64,000 nucleotides of DNA from Deltaproteobacteria bacterium. Its GTDB lineage: Bacteria; Desulfobacterota; Desulfuromonadia; Geobacterales; JAJYBI01. Positions 38,375-47,656 of this stretch are shown here, in pieces. The stretch is from positions 1-64,000 of the forward strand of contig JAJYBI010000016.1 in the NCBI GenBank assembly GCA_021779095.1. Reading direction: 5' to 3'. The notes below the pieces were generated by a model that worked only from the letters and a program-made list of their open reading frames with translations, was not told the origin of the DNA and did not search any database. The translations under genes and the position numbers were made by a program. The stretch's first letter is position 1; the number at the start of each line of letters is the position of its first letter.

Positions 38375-38788
38375 ATGCCCGTCTTCGCCGTCAGTCCCGA
38401 GAAGAACCGCTGGCTCCGGGAGAAGATGGACTCCCTCGGCATCCGCGAGGAGGACCTGGAAGAGAGCTTCGTCCGCTCCTCCGGCAAGGGGGGGCAGCAC
38501 GTCAACAAGACCTCCACCTGCGTGCAGATCCGGCACCGTCCCACGGGGATCGAGGTGAAATGCATGGCCGAGCGGAGCCAGTCGGTGAACCGGTTCCTCG
38601 CCCGGCGCGAGCTGGTGGAACGGATCGAGGGGGCGGCGGGGGGGAAGACCAGGCGCGACCGGGAGGCGGAGAAGGCCCGGAAGCAGAAGGCACGGCAGAA
38701 GCGCCGCGCGGCGAAGAAGTACGACCAGACACAGACAACGGAAGCGGAACACCTGCCACAGGGACACGGAGACACGGAAGAAAGCTAG
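38375..38788 (+). CDS. peptide-chain-release-factor-like GGQ protein
   Basis: A 137-residue protein with one RF-1 catalytic domain: FVRSSGKGGQHVNKTSTCVQ carries the GGQ that triggers peptidyl-tRNA hydrolysis, followed by GIEVKCMAERSQSVNR. A basic tail (KARKQKARQKRRAAKK) resembles the ribosome-entry tail of ArfB/YaeJ. It lacks codon-recognition domains, so a ribosome-rescue role is likely. However, the longer N-terminal part could place it with other RF-like families. The last 12 residues or so (HLPQGHGDTEES) are encoded inside a dispersed repeat arm. Confidence 0.8.
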   Translation: MPVFAVSPEKNRWLREKMDSLGIREEDLEESFVRSSGKGGQHVNKTSTCVQIRHRPTGIEVKCMAERSQSVNRFLARRELVERIEGAAGGKTRRDREAEKARKQKARQKRRAAKKYDQTQTTEAEHLPQGHGDTEES

Positions 38789-39007
38789 ACGCAATTTACA
38801 GGATGGACAGGACATGCAGAATGAAAACTTACCTACAAAGGCCGTCATCCACGGATTACACAGATTTTTACCGATTATTAAAACCGGATTACGTTTTTGA
38901 TTTTGTCTGCGTTCATCTGCGTCCTGTTCGGTATTTGGGTTTAATCCTGTTTATCCTGTCCATCCTGTTAATGATTTTCCCCTGTGTCTCCGTGTCTCTG
39001 TGGCAGG
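38752..39007. repeat. nested palindromic intergenic element (256 bp)
   Basis: Outer arms: CCTGCCACAGGGACACGGAG (left) against CTCCGTGTCTCTGTGGCAGG (right). Inner arms: TTTACAGGATGGACAGGA against TCCTGTCCATCCTGTTAA. The centre is AT-rich. The left outer arm overlaps the end of the GGQ gene; the right arm ends 21 bp before mutS2. The same arms recur at 49411-49662 and 57858-57960. Confidence 0.85.
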
Positions 39008-39028
39008 GTTTGAACTTGAAGGATAGCA

Positions 39029-41374
39029 ATGATCGCCAACGAAACACTCGTCACCCTTGAATTCGACGCCATCCTCCGCACGATCGCCCGGTTCGCCCAC
39101 TGCGACGCCAGCCGGGATGAGATCCTCGCCCTGCGGCCGCTGGCGGAGCACATCGAGATCGTCACCCGGGCCGGGCAGGTGGATGAGATCCGCAGCCTCG
39201 CCCGCCAGCGGATCGAGCTCCCCTTGAGGGCGTTCGACGACATCACCCCGGTGCTCGCCGCCGTCCGCCCCGTGGGGGCGGTGCTCGACCCCCGCGACCT
39301 GCGGCTTTTGTGCCCCGCGCTGGAGATCATGGCCGCCGTGGGGCGCCAGTTCGCCTACCGCGCCGACATCCCGCTCCTGCAGGAGGTGGCCGCCGGCCTT
39401 GCCGGGTTCCCGGACATCCTGGAGGCGCTGGAGCGCTCCATCGACGGCGAGGGGAACATCCTCGACACGGCGTCGAAGCTCCTGTTCGATCTGCGCGCCA
39501 AAAAGCGCGCCCTCACCGCCCGCATCCGCCGCCGGCTGGAAGAGATCGTCCGGGAACGCCAGACCGCCATCTTCCTCCAGGATGACTTCATCACCCAAAG
39601 AAACGGCCGGTGGGTCATCCCGGTGCGGATGGACTCCAAGGGGATGGTGCCGGGGGTGGTGCACGACGTCTCCAACACCGGCGAGACCGCCTTCATGGAG
39701 CCTTTGGAGATCATCGGCCTCGCCAACGAGCTGGAGAACCTGGTAGCCGAGGAGAAGGCGGAGCAGATCCGGATCGTGCGCGAGATCTGCGGCTGGGTCC
39801 GGGAAGACGCCGACGAGATGGACCGGCAGTTCCGGGCCGTCGTCCGGCTGGACCTTTTGAACGCCATCGCCCGGTTCGGGGAGCTGGTGGGGGGGAACGT
39901 CCCGGAGATGGGGGGCGGCCGGGAGGTCAGGCTCGTGGGGGCGTGCCATCCGCTGCTCCTCCTCATGGAGAAGGAGCGGGGCGGCAGCCCGGTGGTCCCC
40001 CTGGACCTGGCGCTGGGGGAGGGGAACTCCGCCATCGTCATCACCGGTCCCAACGCCGGCGGCAAGACCATTGCCCTCAAGACCGTCGGGCTCCTCATCC
40101 TCATGGCCCAGACCGGCATCCCGGTGCCGGCGGCGGCCGACAGCGTCTTTCCCCTGGTGGACGACCTGCTCATCGACATCGGCGACGAACAGTCCATCGA
40201 GCAGAGCCTCTCCACCTTTTCCGCCCACGTCTCCTCCATCAGCCGGATACTGTCGCGGGCCGGGAAGCGGACGCTCGTACTCCTGGACGAGCTGGGAACC
40301 GGCACCGAGCCGGGGCAGGGGGCGGCCATCGCCTGCGCCGTCCTGCGGGAGCTCCTGGACCGGGGGGCGCTCGTGCTCGCCACCACCCACCTGACCGACA
40401 TCATCGGCTTCGTCCACCGCACGGACGGCATGGTGAACGCCGCCATGGAGTTCGACCGGCAGCGGTTCACGCCCCTGTACCGGCTCACCGTCGGGGAGCC
40501 GGGCCAGTCCCACGCCATCGAGATCGCCCGCCGCTACGGTCTGCCGGATCGGGTCATCGCCTTCGCCCTGGAGATGGCCGGCACGCTGGACACCCAGTTC
40601 CACGGGCTCCTGGCGGAGCTGAAGGAGCATCGCCAGCGGTTCGATGAAAAACTGGCGGAGCTGGACTCCCGCGAGACGGCCCTCGCGGCGCGGGAGAGGG
40701 AGGCAAAGGCGCGCCACGCCGGGCTGGAGGCGCGGCTGCGGGCGGAACTGGAGGAGGCGTTCGGCTCGGCCCGGGAGATCATCGCCGGCGCGCGGCGGGA
40801 GGTGAACGCCATCCTGGACGAGGCGCGCCGCGAGAAGAGCCGGGAGGCGAAACGGAAGCTGGAGGAGGCGGAGGCCGCCGTGGCGGAGCGGCAGCGCGCT
40901 CTGCATCCCGGGGAGCGGCTGTCGCTGGAGAGACTCAAGGAGGGAGACACGGTCTTCGTCCGCTCCATCGGCTACGACGGCACCGTCACCGCCATCGACC
41001 GCCGCCAGGGGCGGCTGCGGGTCCGGGCGGGGATCATGGACCTGGACGTGGCGCTCTCGGACCTGGCCCCCCGCCAGGGGAAGACGCCGCAGCAGAAGAG
41101 TCCCGCCCGGCGTACGACCAGCGACGACACCGCGCCGGACCAGCTGAACCTCGTCGGCCGCCGGGTGGACGACGCCCTGGCGGAACTGGACCGGTTCCTG
41201 AACCACGCCTCCCTGGAGAGGGCCGGCGAGCTGCGGATCATCCACGGCAAGGGGACCGGCGCCCTCATGCGCGCCGTGCGGGCGGAACTGGACGGCCACC
41301 CGCTCGTGCGCGAGTTCCGCCGCGGCGCGCCGGAAGAGGGGGGCGACGGCGTGACGGTCGTCACCCTGCGCTGA
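39029..41374 (+). CDS. mutS2: MutS2 (ribosome-rescue / recombination-suppressing MutS homologue)
   Basis: A 781-residue MutS2. The core and lever region precedes the ATPase domain with Walker A TGPNAGGKTIALKT (about residue 340), LSTFSAHVSSISRIL and the Walker B segment LVLLDELGTGTEPGQGAA. A long coiled coil (about 525-640) is followed by a KOW-like region. The C-terminal Smr nuclease domain reads LNLVGRRVDDALAELD ... LRIIHGKGTGALM. MutS2 lacks the mismatch-recognition domain. It has been linked to suppression of homologous recombination and to splitting collided ribosomes. Length is standard. Confidence 0.95.
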   Translation: MIANETLVTLEFDAILRTIARFAHCDASRDEILALRPLAEHIEIVTRAGQVDEIRSLARQRIELPLRAFDDITPVLAAVRPVGAVLDPRDLRLLCPALEIMAAVGRQFAYRADIPLLQEVAAGLAGFPDILEALERSIDGEGNILDTASKLLFDLRAKKRALTARIRRRLEEIVRERQTAIFLQDDFITQRNGRWVIPVRMDSKGMVPGVVHDVSNTGETAFMEPLEIIGLANELENLVAEEKAEQIRIVREICGWVREDADEMDRQFRAVVRLDLLNAIARFGELVGGNVPEMGGGREVRLVGACHPLLLLMEKERGGSPVVPLDLALGEGNSAIVITGPNAGGKTIALKTVGLLILMAQTGIPVPAAADSVFPLVDDLLIDIGDEQSIEQSLSTFSAHVSSISRILSRAGKRTLVLLDELGTGTEPGQGAAIACAVLRELLDRGALVLATTHLTDIIGFVHRTDGMVNAAMEFDRQRFTPLYRLTVGEPGQSHAIEIARRYGLPDRVIAFALEMAGTLDTQFHGLLAELKEHRQRFDEKLAELDSRETALAAREREAKARHAGLEARLRAELEEAFGSAREIIAGARREVNAILDEARREKSREAKRKLEEAEAAVAERQRALHPGERLSLERLKEGDTVFVRSIGYDGTVTAIDRRQGRLRVRAGIMDLDVALSDLAPRQGKTPQQKSPARRTTSDDTAPDQLNLVGRRVDDALAELDRFLNHASLERAGELRIIHGKGTGALMRAVRAELDGHPLVREFRRGAPEEGGDGVTVVTLR

Positions 41375-41453
41375 GCACTACGGGCCGCCGCCGCAGGTTT
41401 TTCGTGGTATACGCAATAAATTTTTGCTATTAATGAACGGCTGTCGGCGACGG

Positions 41454-41506
41454 GCGTAGCCCGCCGTCCCCCTCTCTCCGGCCCTCTCCCGCCAGGGGAG
41501 AGGGGC
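41454..41506. repeat. GC-rich palindromic repeat upstream of dapF
   Basis: GACGGGCG...CGCCGTC and CCCTCTCC...GGAGAGGGG arms belong to the same family as 31681-31771. Confidence 0.6.
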
Positions 41507-41543
41507 TATGCATGTATTCATCCCTCACATAAAGGAGCAGGAT

Positions 41544-42383
41544 ATGAAATTCACCAAAATGCACGGCGCGGGCAACGACTACGTCTACGTGAACTGTTTC
41601 GCGGAAACGGTCGCCGACCCCGCCGCGACCGCCATCAAGGTCTCCAACCGCAACTTCGGCATCGGCTCCGACGGCCTCATCCTCATCATGCCGAGCGACA
41701 CGGCCGACGTACGGATGCGGATGTTCAACTCCGACGGAAGCGAGTCGGAGATGTGCGGCAACGGTATCCGCTGCGTGGCCAAGTACGCCTACGACCACGG
41801 CATCGTGACGAAGAAGGAGATCACCGCCGAGACCGGCGCCGGCATCCTCACCCTGCAGCTCTTCACCGACGGCGCGAACAAGGTGGAGCGGGTGCGGGTC
41901 AACATGGGCAGGCCGCGCCTCACCAAGGTGGAGATCCCGATGCTGGGCGACCCGCAGGACGGGCAGACGGTGAACGAGCCGCTGAACATCCTGCATACCA
42001 CCTTCCACATAACGACGGTCTCCATGGGGAACCCCCACTGCGTCATCTACGTGGATGACGTGGAGCAGTTCCAGGTGGAGAAGTACGGTCCGCTCCTGGA
42101 GAACCATCCCCTGTTTCCCCGCCGCACCAACGTGGAGTTCGTGCAGATCATCTCCCGCACCGAGGTGCGCCAGCGCACCTGGGAGCGCGGCGCCGGCGAG
42201 ACGCTCGCCTGCGGCACCGGCGCCAGCGCCGTCTGCGTGGCGGGGGTGCTGAACAACGTGACGGACCGGAAGATCCTGAACCACCTCTCCGGCGGCGACC
42301 TGGAGCTGGAGTGGGCGGAGGACGGCTGCCTGTACATGACGGGGCCGGCCACGGAGGTCTTTTCCGGCGAGATCGACCTGTAA
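41544..42383 (+). CDS. dapF: diaminopimelate epimerase
   Basis: A 279-residue enzyme that converts LL- to meso-diaminopimelate for lysine and peptidoglycan synthesis. The two catalytic cysteines sit in [13 protein letters not shown] and [14 protein letters not shown]. The N-terminal [18 protein letters not shown] is diagnostic. The ATG has AAAGGAG at 6 nt. It is the only lysine-pathway gene in the window. Confidence 0.96.
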   Translation: MKFTKMHGAGNDYVYVNCFAETVADPAATAIKVSNRNFGIGSDGLILIMPSDTADVRMRMFNSDGSESEMCGNGIRCVAKYAYDHGIVTKKEITAETGAGILTLQLFTDGANKVERVRVNMGRPRLTKVEIPMLGDPQDGQTVNEPLNILHTTFHITTVSMGNPHCVIYVDDVEQFQVEKYGPLLENHPLFPRRTNVEFVQIISRTEVRQRTWERGAGETLACGTGASAVCVAGVLNNVTDRKILNHLSGGDLELEWAEDGCLYMTGPATEVFSGEIDL

Positions 42384-42426
42384 CGGCTGATCGAAGGGCC
42401 GCGGAGTACGTCTGAACAGCCTTTTC

Positions 42427-42616
42427 TAACAGGACGGACAGGACGGACAGGAAAAAGCCGAAAAGCCAAACGGGACGCGGATAAACGCAGATGAACGCTG
42501 AAAAGGATTGGGTCATTATCTGACGTTATCCGTGTTCATCAGACTCGATCCGTGTCCGTAAAGTTTGTTTGATATGTGCCTTCGGTTTTCTCCTGCATCT
42601 CCTGTCCATCCTTTTT
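42427..42616. repeat. palindromic element related to the 38752 and 49411 elements
   Basis: Left arm AACAGGACGGACAGGAC, right arm CTCCTGTCCATCCTTTTTG. The internal motif GGGACGCGGATAAACGCAG is shared with 49461. Arms are more divergent than in the other copies. Confidence 0.7.
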
Positions 42617-42656
42617 GAAAGCTTATTCTGGTTTTATCCGCGTCCCATTGTCTTTC

Positions 42657-42831
42657 CTGATTAGCGATGATCTTCTGCTACCGCCCTTATCATTCCCTCC
42701 CCCTTGACGGAGGAGGGTGATGGTGGGGGTGAAGGTGCCAAGATATCAACCAGTTGGAACTTCACCCACCCCCTGACCCCCTCCCCTCAAGGGAGGGGGG
42801 AACCTGGTAGCGGAAGATTGTCGCTAATCAG
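42657..42831. repeat. two-level palindrome (175 bp)
   Basis: Outer arms CTGATTAGCGATGATCTTCT and its partner GAAGATTGTCGCTAATCAG match at most positions. Inner GC-rich arms (CCCTCCCCCTTGACGGAGG ... CCTCCCCTCAAGGGAGGGG) belong to the CCCTCTCCC-type family. It ends 20 bp before the HIT gene. Confidence 0.8.
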
Positions 42832-42851
42832 ATTGTTTTTTGAGGTGTTGA

Positions 42852-43274
42852 GTGACAGACTGCTCCATGTGCACGAAATGGAACGACGATGCGGAGCTGC
42901 GGATCGCGGAGCTTGCGCACTCTTACGTGCTCCTGAACCGCGATCAGTTCTTCCCCGGCTACTGCTTCGTCTTCACGAAGGTCCATGTCACCGAGCTGTT
43001 CCACCTGGACCGGGAGGTCCGGGGTGCGGTGGTGGAGGAGGTGAACGCCGTCGCCGCCGCCCTGTTCGAGCTGTACCGGCCGGCCAAGATCAACTACGAG
43101 CTTCTGGGGAACATGGTCCCCCACATGCACTGGCACCTGGTGCCGCGGTTTGCGGACGACCCGCTCTGGCCGCGCCCCATCTGGTCCGAGCCCCACGAAC
43201 CGGTGACGCTGTCGCCGGCGGCGTATGCGGAACGGATCGCCGCCATCGCGGCCCGCCTTGCCGCACCGGCCTGA
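42852..43274 (+). CDS. HIT-family protein
   Basis: A 140-residue histidine-triad nucleotide hydrolase-like protein. The triad PHMHWHLVPRF is at about residue 95. An N-terminal CSMC pair is common in this subgroup, and helical segments close the domain. Members act as AMP-lysine or dinucleoside polyphosphate hydrolases; the substrate is not clear. The GTG start has GAGG at 6 nt. The ribosome site lies just past a repeat element. Confidence 0.88.
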   Translation: MTDCSMCTKWNDDAELRIAELAHSYVLLNRDQFFPGYCFVFTKVHVTELFHLDREVRGAVVEEVNAVAAALFELYRPAKINYELLGNMVPHMHWHLVPRFADDPLWPRPIWSEPHEPVTLSPAAYAERIAAIAARLAAPA

Positions 43275-43500
43275 CGGGGAGTTGGAACGTGCCCGGAAGA
43301 ACAGGAAACAACCCGCCGGTCGACCCGCCGTCGTATCCTCCCAACTCTCCGAAGGCGAACCCTCGTGATCATATCCACCCTGTCGTTTGGTGATACACTG
43401 AAATGAACAGACGGATGAAGAGGTCGCGTCGAGCCGGGTTGCCGGTCCGCTTCGGAAAGTTCGGGTCAAAACCGGTTGCTTCACAGGAAAGGGAGTTCCC

Positions 43501-44352
43501 ATGAACGACTATCTCGGTGCCCACATGTCCATCGCCGGCGGACTGCACCTCGCCCCCGGCCGGGGGGTGGAGGCGGGCTGCGGCGTCATCCAGATCTTTA
43601 CCCAGGTTTCCAACCAGTGGCGGGGCAAGATGCCGTCCGGGGCCGATGCGGAGCTCTTCCGGGAAAGATGGCGCGAGTCGGGACTTCACGATATCGTCAG
43701 CCATGACATCTACCTCATCAACCTGGCCGCCGAGGAGGGGATCACCCGGGAGAAGAGCCTCATCGGTTTTGCCGAGGAGATGCAGCGCTGTGCGCTCCTC
43801 GGTATCGACAAGATCGTCATGCATCCCGGCTCCCACGTGGGGGCGGGGGAGGAGGCGGGGATCGCCCGGATCATCGAGGCGTTCGACGAGCTGTTCGCCG
43901 CGGTTCCCGCGTATACCGGCAAGGTGCTGCTGGAGACCACCGCCGGACAGGGAACGAACCTGGGGTACACCTTCGAGCAGCTGCAGGCGATCATCACCGG
44001 CTCCCGCAACGCCGACCGGTTCGGCGTCTGCTACGACACCTGCCACACCTTCGCCGCCGGCTACGACATCTCCACCCAGGAGGGGTACGACCGGGTCTTT
44101 GCCGAGTTCGACCGGATCATCGGCCTGGACCGGCTCCACTGCTTCCACGTCAACGACTCGAAGAAGGGGCTCAGCTCCCGCGTCGACCGGCACGAGCATA
44201 TCGGCCAGGGGGCCATGGGGCTGGAGGGGTTCCGCTTCCTCATGAACGACCCGCGCTTCGTGAAGATCCCCAAGATCCTGGAAACCCCCAAGGGTGACGA
44301 CAACGAGATGGACGGGGTGAACCTGTCCCTTCTGCGGGGGATGGTGCGGTGA
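43501..44352 (+). CDS. nfo: deoxyribonuclease IV (endonuclease IV)
   Basis: A 283-residue AP endonuclease that nicks DNA at abasic sites in base-excision repair. The Zn-binding motifs are clear: LGAHMSIAGGL, MHPGSHVGAG, LLETTAGQGTNLGYTFEQ, GVCYDTCHTFAAGYD, FHVNDSKKGLSSRVDRHEHI and the closing ETPKGDDNEMDG. The ATG has AAAGGGAG upstream. It precedes a PstS-like gene with an overlapping stop/start. Confidence 0.95.
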   Translation: MNDYLGAHMSIAGGLHLAPGRGVEAGCGVIQIFTQVSNQWRGKMPSGADAELFRERWRESGLHDIVSHDIYLINLAAEEGITREKSLIGFAEEMQRCALLGIDKIVMHPGSHVGAGEEAGIARIIEAFDELFAAVPAYTGKVLLETTAGQGTNLGYTFEQLQAIITGSRNADRFGVCYDTCHTFAAGYDISTQEGYDRVFAEFDRIIGLDRLHCFHVNDSKKGLSSRVDRHEHIGQGAMGLEGFRFLMNDPRFVKIPKILETPKGDDNEMDGVNLSLLRGMVR

Positions 44353-45227
44353 TGAAACGCCCGGGACGGAAATGGAAGCATCTGCTCCTGTTGGTGGTTC
44401 TGCTATTCAGGACGGTTACCGCGCATGCCGCGGAGCCGTTCCTGAAAGGTAAGCTGCTGCTGACCGGTTCCAGTACCATGGCCCCGCTCATCACCCACAT
44501 GGAACAACGGTACCGTCAGTCCCACCCCTTCGTTCAGATCACGGTCCACGGGATAAGCTCGGCCAGAGGGATCAGCGATACCCGCAACGGCCTGAACTCC
44601 ATTGGCATGGTTTCCCGCGCCCTGAGGGAGAACGAGAACGACCTCAGAACGTTTCCCGTCGGCCAGGATGGCGTCTGTTTCATTACCTCGAACGATAGCA
44701 ACCTGAAATCACTGACGCGGCGGCAATTGGCCGACATCTTTACCGGCAGGGTCACCAACTGGAAAGAGGTCGGGGGTGACGACGCCCCCATCAGCGTGGT
44801 GCTGCGAGATGAGGGGGGAGCATCGACCAAACTGGTCGCCGAGTATCTCTCCGTCAGGATTTCCGACCTCCACGGCATCGTCATTCCCGCCGAAAACTCG
44901 GTTACCATGAGGGTTGTGGGGCATAACCCGCATGCCGTCAGCTACGTGTCGTTTGCCGAGCTGAACAAGCATGACAAGGCGCGATACAGTGTGAGGCTCC
45001 TGCCTGCAGACGGTGTAATGCCGAGCAGGGCGACGATCAATAATGGGACCTACCCTCTGGCACGGGTGCTCAATCTGGTCGTCAAGGGGAGACCGTCCCG
45101 TCTGGCCATGGACTTCATCCGGTTTGCAACATCCCCCAGGGTGGCGGATATCCTCGTGGCGGACGGGTTCATGCCGCTGGTGGGGCACCGCCATCCGCAC
45201 GCGGAGGGAAAGCGGAGGATGCCATGA
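44352..45227 (+). CDS. PstS-like periplasmic substrate-binding protein
   Basis: A 291-residue exported protein. The signal peptide is about residues 1-26 (ending AHA). It has the phosphate-binding-protein-like pattern [68 protein letters not shown] and [14 protein letters not shown]. These are the PBP-like loops that hold an oxyanion in PstS. No pstC/A/B genes are nearby, so it may serve a distant transporter or act as a sensor. The start overlaps the nfo stop (TGATG). Confidence 0.85.
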   Translation: MKRPGRKWKHLLLLVVLLFRTVTAHAAEPFLKGKLLLTGSSTMAPLITHMEQRYRQSHPFVQITVHGISSARGISDTRNGLNSIGMVSRALRENENDLRTFPVGQDGVCFITSNDSNLKSLTRRQLADIFTGRVTNWKEVGGDDAPISVVLRDEGGASTKLVAEYLSVRISDLHGIVIPAENSVTMRVVGHNPHAVSYVSFAELNKHDKARYSVRLLPADGVMPSRATINNGTYPLARVLNLVVKGRPSRLAMDFIRFATSPRVADILVADGFMPLVGHRHPHAEGKRRMP

Positions 45228-45748
45228 AGGAAAAGATCGAGATCGTTCTGACGGACATTACGACCCTCGCCGTGGACGCGATCGTCAACGCGGCGAACGG
45301 GACGCTCCTGGGGGGCGGCGGGGTGGACGGCGCCATCCACCGGGCCGCCGGCCCCGAACTGGTGGCGGAGAGCTCCACCCTCGGCGGGTGCGAAACGGGT
45401 GACGCGAAGATCACGAAGGGGTACCGGCTGCCGGCGCGGCACGTGATCCATACCGTCGGGCCGGTCTGGCACGGCGGGGAGAAGGGGGAGCCGGGGCTCC
45501 TCGCGAGCTGTTACCGTCGCTCATTCAAGGTGGCCCACGAGAACGGCCTGAAAACCATCGCCTTTCCCGCCATCAGCGCCGGGGTGTACGGTTATCCCAT
45601 GGCGAAGGCGTGCGCCGTGGCCATGGCCGAGGCGAAGGCGGCCCTGGAACGGTTCCCGGAGATCGAGCGGGTGCTGTTCGTCGCCTTCAACGCAGCGGCG
45701 AAGGCGGTATACGAGCAGGCGTTCCGCGAGGTCTTCGGCGAGGAGTAG
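45224..45748 (+). CDS. macrodomain protein (ADP-ribose/O-acetyl-ADP-ribose hydrolase-like)
   Basis: A 174-residue single macrodomain of the MacroD/YmdB type. Motifs are [56 protein letters not shown] and [20 protein letters not shown]. The DxIVNAAN ... [10 protein letters not shown] loop is the ADP-ribose pocket of deacetylase-type members. It would hydrolyse O-acetyl-ADP-ribose or ADP-ribosyl esters. It overlaps the PstS-like gene by 4 bp and is followed 3 bp later by dtd. Confidence 0.92.
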   Translation: MKEKIEIVLTDITTLAVDAIVNAANGTLLGGGGVDGAIHRAAGPELVAESSTLGGCETGDAKITKGYRLPARHVIHTVGPVWHGGEKGEPGLLASCYRRSFKVAHENGLKTIAFPAISAGVYGYPMAKACAVAMAEAKAALERFPEIERVLFVAFNAAAKAVYEQAFREVFGEE

Positions 45749-45751
45749 GGG

Positions 45752-46198
45752 ATGAAAGCGGTGATTCAGCGGGTAACGGAGGCGTCCGTGCGGGTAGAGG
45801 GGGCCGTTGTCGGTGCCATCGGCCAGGGGATGCTGGTGCTCCTGGGGGTGGAGAAGGGGGATGATGCGTCCGCCGCCGACTGGCTGGCGGAAAAGATCAC
45901 CAACCTGCGGATCTTCGAGGATACGGCGGGGAAGATGAACCTGTCGCTCCACGACATCGGGGGGGAGCTCCTCGTGGTCTCCCAGTTTACCCTGGCGGGG
46001 AACTGCGCCAAGGGGCGCCGCCCCTCCTTCGATGCGGCCGCGCCTCCCGACGAGGCGAACCGGTTGTACGGGTATTTCGTGGAGCGGACGCGGAGCATGG
46101 GGGTGCCGGTAGCCACCGGTGTCTTCCGGGCGGACATGCAGGTGGGACTTACAAACGACGGCCCGGTCACCTTCATCCTGGAATCGCCGAGGAACTGA
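45752..46198 (+). CDS. dtd: D-aminoacyl-tRNA deacylase
   Basis: A 148-residue proofreading enzyme that frees tRNA from D-amino acids and from glycine mischarged on tRNA-Ala. The family motifs [17 protein letters not shown] and [13 protein letters not shown] are present, and the N-terminus [17 protein letters not shown] is typical. It follows the macrodomain gene after a 3 bp gap and ends 4 bp from the convergent cheX gene. Confidence 0.95.
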   Translation: MKAVIQRVTEASVRVEGAVVGAIGQGMLVLLGVEKGDDASAADWLAEKITNLRIFEDTAGKMNLSLHDIGGELLVVSQFTLAGNCAKGRRPSFDAAAPPDEANRLYGYFVERTRSMGVPVATGVFRADMQVGLTNDGPVTFILESPRN

Positions 46199-46202
46199 CG
46201 TC

Positions 46203-46703
46203 CTACATGTAGACCATCACCCGGAACGCCACTTCTCCGTCCAGGGAGCGGAACGGGATGGTGACCCCGTTGCACTGCACGTCCATCCCCCCCGATGCCG
46301 TACCGTCACCCCCCATGTCCGCCAGCGGCCGCACCTTCCCCGATACCACCATCGGGAGGCCGAGGGCGACGCTGCCGTACCGTTCGTGGTACCTGGTCTT
46401 GAAGCAGCCGGCGATGTTGTTGGTCAGCTCGCCGATGGCGTCCCGCACCGCATCGTCATCCGGCTCGTCGGCCATGAGCATCTCCCGCGCCACCGCCACG
46501 GCCGACGGCATTTCCGACGCGATGAGGATGTACCCCACCCGCTCGCCGGCGATCCCCACGATCCCCACGATGTCGGAATGGAGCGGCGTGATCTTCTTTT
46601 CCACCTTGCCGGCGAACAGGTCGATGTTCAGGTAGCTCTTGAACGTATCCTGGGTCGCCGACATGATGGTGAACATGATCTCCTCGAACGTGATCCCCTG
46701 CAT
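46203..46703 (-). CDS. cheX: CheX-family chemotaxis phosphatase-like protein
   Basis: A 166-residue CheC/CheX-fold protein that in the family dephosphorylates CheY-P. The conserved helix ELTNNIAGCFKTRY corresponds to the ExxN phosphatase motif (E and N near residue 95). One ExxN copy is typical of CheX. It also has LPMVVSGKV in the second half. The ATG has AAAAGGAGGGCAT upstream. No other che genes are in the window, so it may act on an unlinked response regulator. Confidence 0.85.
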   Translation of the reverse strand: MQGITFEEIMFTIMSATQDTFKSYLNIDLFAGKVEKKITPLHSDIVGIVGIAGERVGYILIASEMPSAVAVAREMLMADEPDDDAVRDAIGELTNNIAGCFKTRYHERYGSVALGLPMVVSGKVRPLADMGGDGTASGGMDVQCNGVTIPFRSLDGEVAFRVMVYM

Positions 46704-46798
46704 ATGCCCTCCTTTTCCTCTTTCACCCGTAATTTCAATATGGTACTGTAATCCGCCGTTTGTCACGGCCTGTCATTTCCGTGCGGAGAGCCGTTCCC

Positions 46799-47656
46799 AT
46801 GCCGCTGAAACAGCTCCTGGACAACCTGTACGCGTCGCGTTCGCCGCGCCACCTTGCCAACGATCCGCTGTCGTTCTGCCACTGCTACGCCGATCCGGCG
46901 GACCGGGAGATCGTCGGGCTGATCGCCTCGTCCTTCGCCTACGGCAACGTGAAGATCATCCTCCGGACCCTGGAGGGGATCTTCGCCGCCCTGGGGCCGT
47001 CTCCCCGCCGGTACGCGGAGGAGTTCGACGCCGCGGCGGGGCTCGCCACCTTCGCCGGCTTCAAGCACCGGTTCAACGACGGCCGCGACCTGTGCGCCCT
47101 CTTTCTGGCGGCCCGGACCATGCTGGAGGAGGCGGACTCCGTCGGCGAGTTCTTCCTCGGCCTGGACGATCCCCATGCGGAGGAGATTACCCCCGCTCTC
47201 ACCGCGTTCAGCGCCGCAATCCTCGCCTTCGACTATACGGAGGTCTTCGGCACTCCGGCGCCCCCCGCCGACTCCTACTTCCGCTTCCTCTTTCCGTCCC
47301 CCGCCTCGGGGAGCGCCTGCAAGCGGCTCTGCATGTTCCTGCGCTGGATGGCGCGTCCCGCCGACGGCATCGACCTGGGGCTCTGGCCCGAGGTCTCCCC
47401 CAGCCGTCTGGTCGTGCCGGTGGACGCGCACATTCAGCGTATCGGCAGGTTCCTCGGTTTCTCCAGCCGCAAACAGGCGGACTGGCGCATGGCCCGGGAG
47501 ATTACCGCCGCCCTGCGGCAGCTGGACCCGCTGGACCCGGTGAAATACGACTTTGCCCTCTGCCACCTGGGGATCTCCGAGGGGTGCGACGGGCGCGACA
47601 AGGCGCGGTGCCTCACCTGCGCCATCGCGCCGGTCTGCACGGGGGTGCCCTCGTGA
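46799..47656 (+). CDS. TIGR02757-family protein (HhH-GPD-like, DUF2400)
   Basis: A 285-residue protein of the TIGR02757/DUF2400 family. It has an N-terminal LKQLLDNLYASRSP, a middle segment with FCHCYADPADREIVGLIAS, the conserved LCMFLRWMARP and VPVDAHIQRIGRFLGFSSR. A C-terminal cysteine group (CDGRDKARCLTCAIAPVC) is like the [4Fe-4S] loop of endonuclease III. A DNA-glycosylase-like fold is inferred; activity is unproven. The stop overlaps the pabBC GTG start by 4 bp (GTGA). Confidence 0.85.
   Translation: MPLKQLLDNLYASRSPRHLANDPLSFCHCYADPADREIVGLIASSFAYGNVKIILRTLEGIFAALGPSPRRYAEEFDAAAGLATFAGFKHRFNDGRDLCALFLAARTMLEEADSVGEFFLGLDDPHAEEITPALTAFSAAILAFDYTEVFGTPAPPADSYFRFLFPSPASGSACKRLCMFLRWMARPADGIDLGLWPEVSPSRLVVPVDAHIQRIGRFLGFSSRKQADWRMAREITAALRQLDPLDPVKYDFALCHLGISEGCDGRDKARCLTCAIAPVCTGVPS

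Larger units (their letters stand above)
42384..42851. other. repeat-filled intergenic region between dapF and the HIT gene
   Basis: These 468 bp hold no gene I can support. They consist of two repeat elements described separately (42427-42616 and 42657-42831) and short linkers. Confidence 0.7.

Noticed and set aside
38951..41299. 782-codon minus-strand frame opposite mutS2
   Set aside because: Antisense shadow, rich in Gly, Asp, Pro and Arg; MutS2 on the plus strand is unambiguous.
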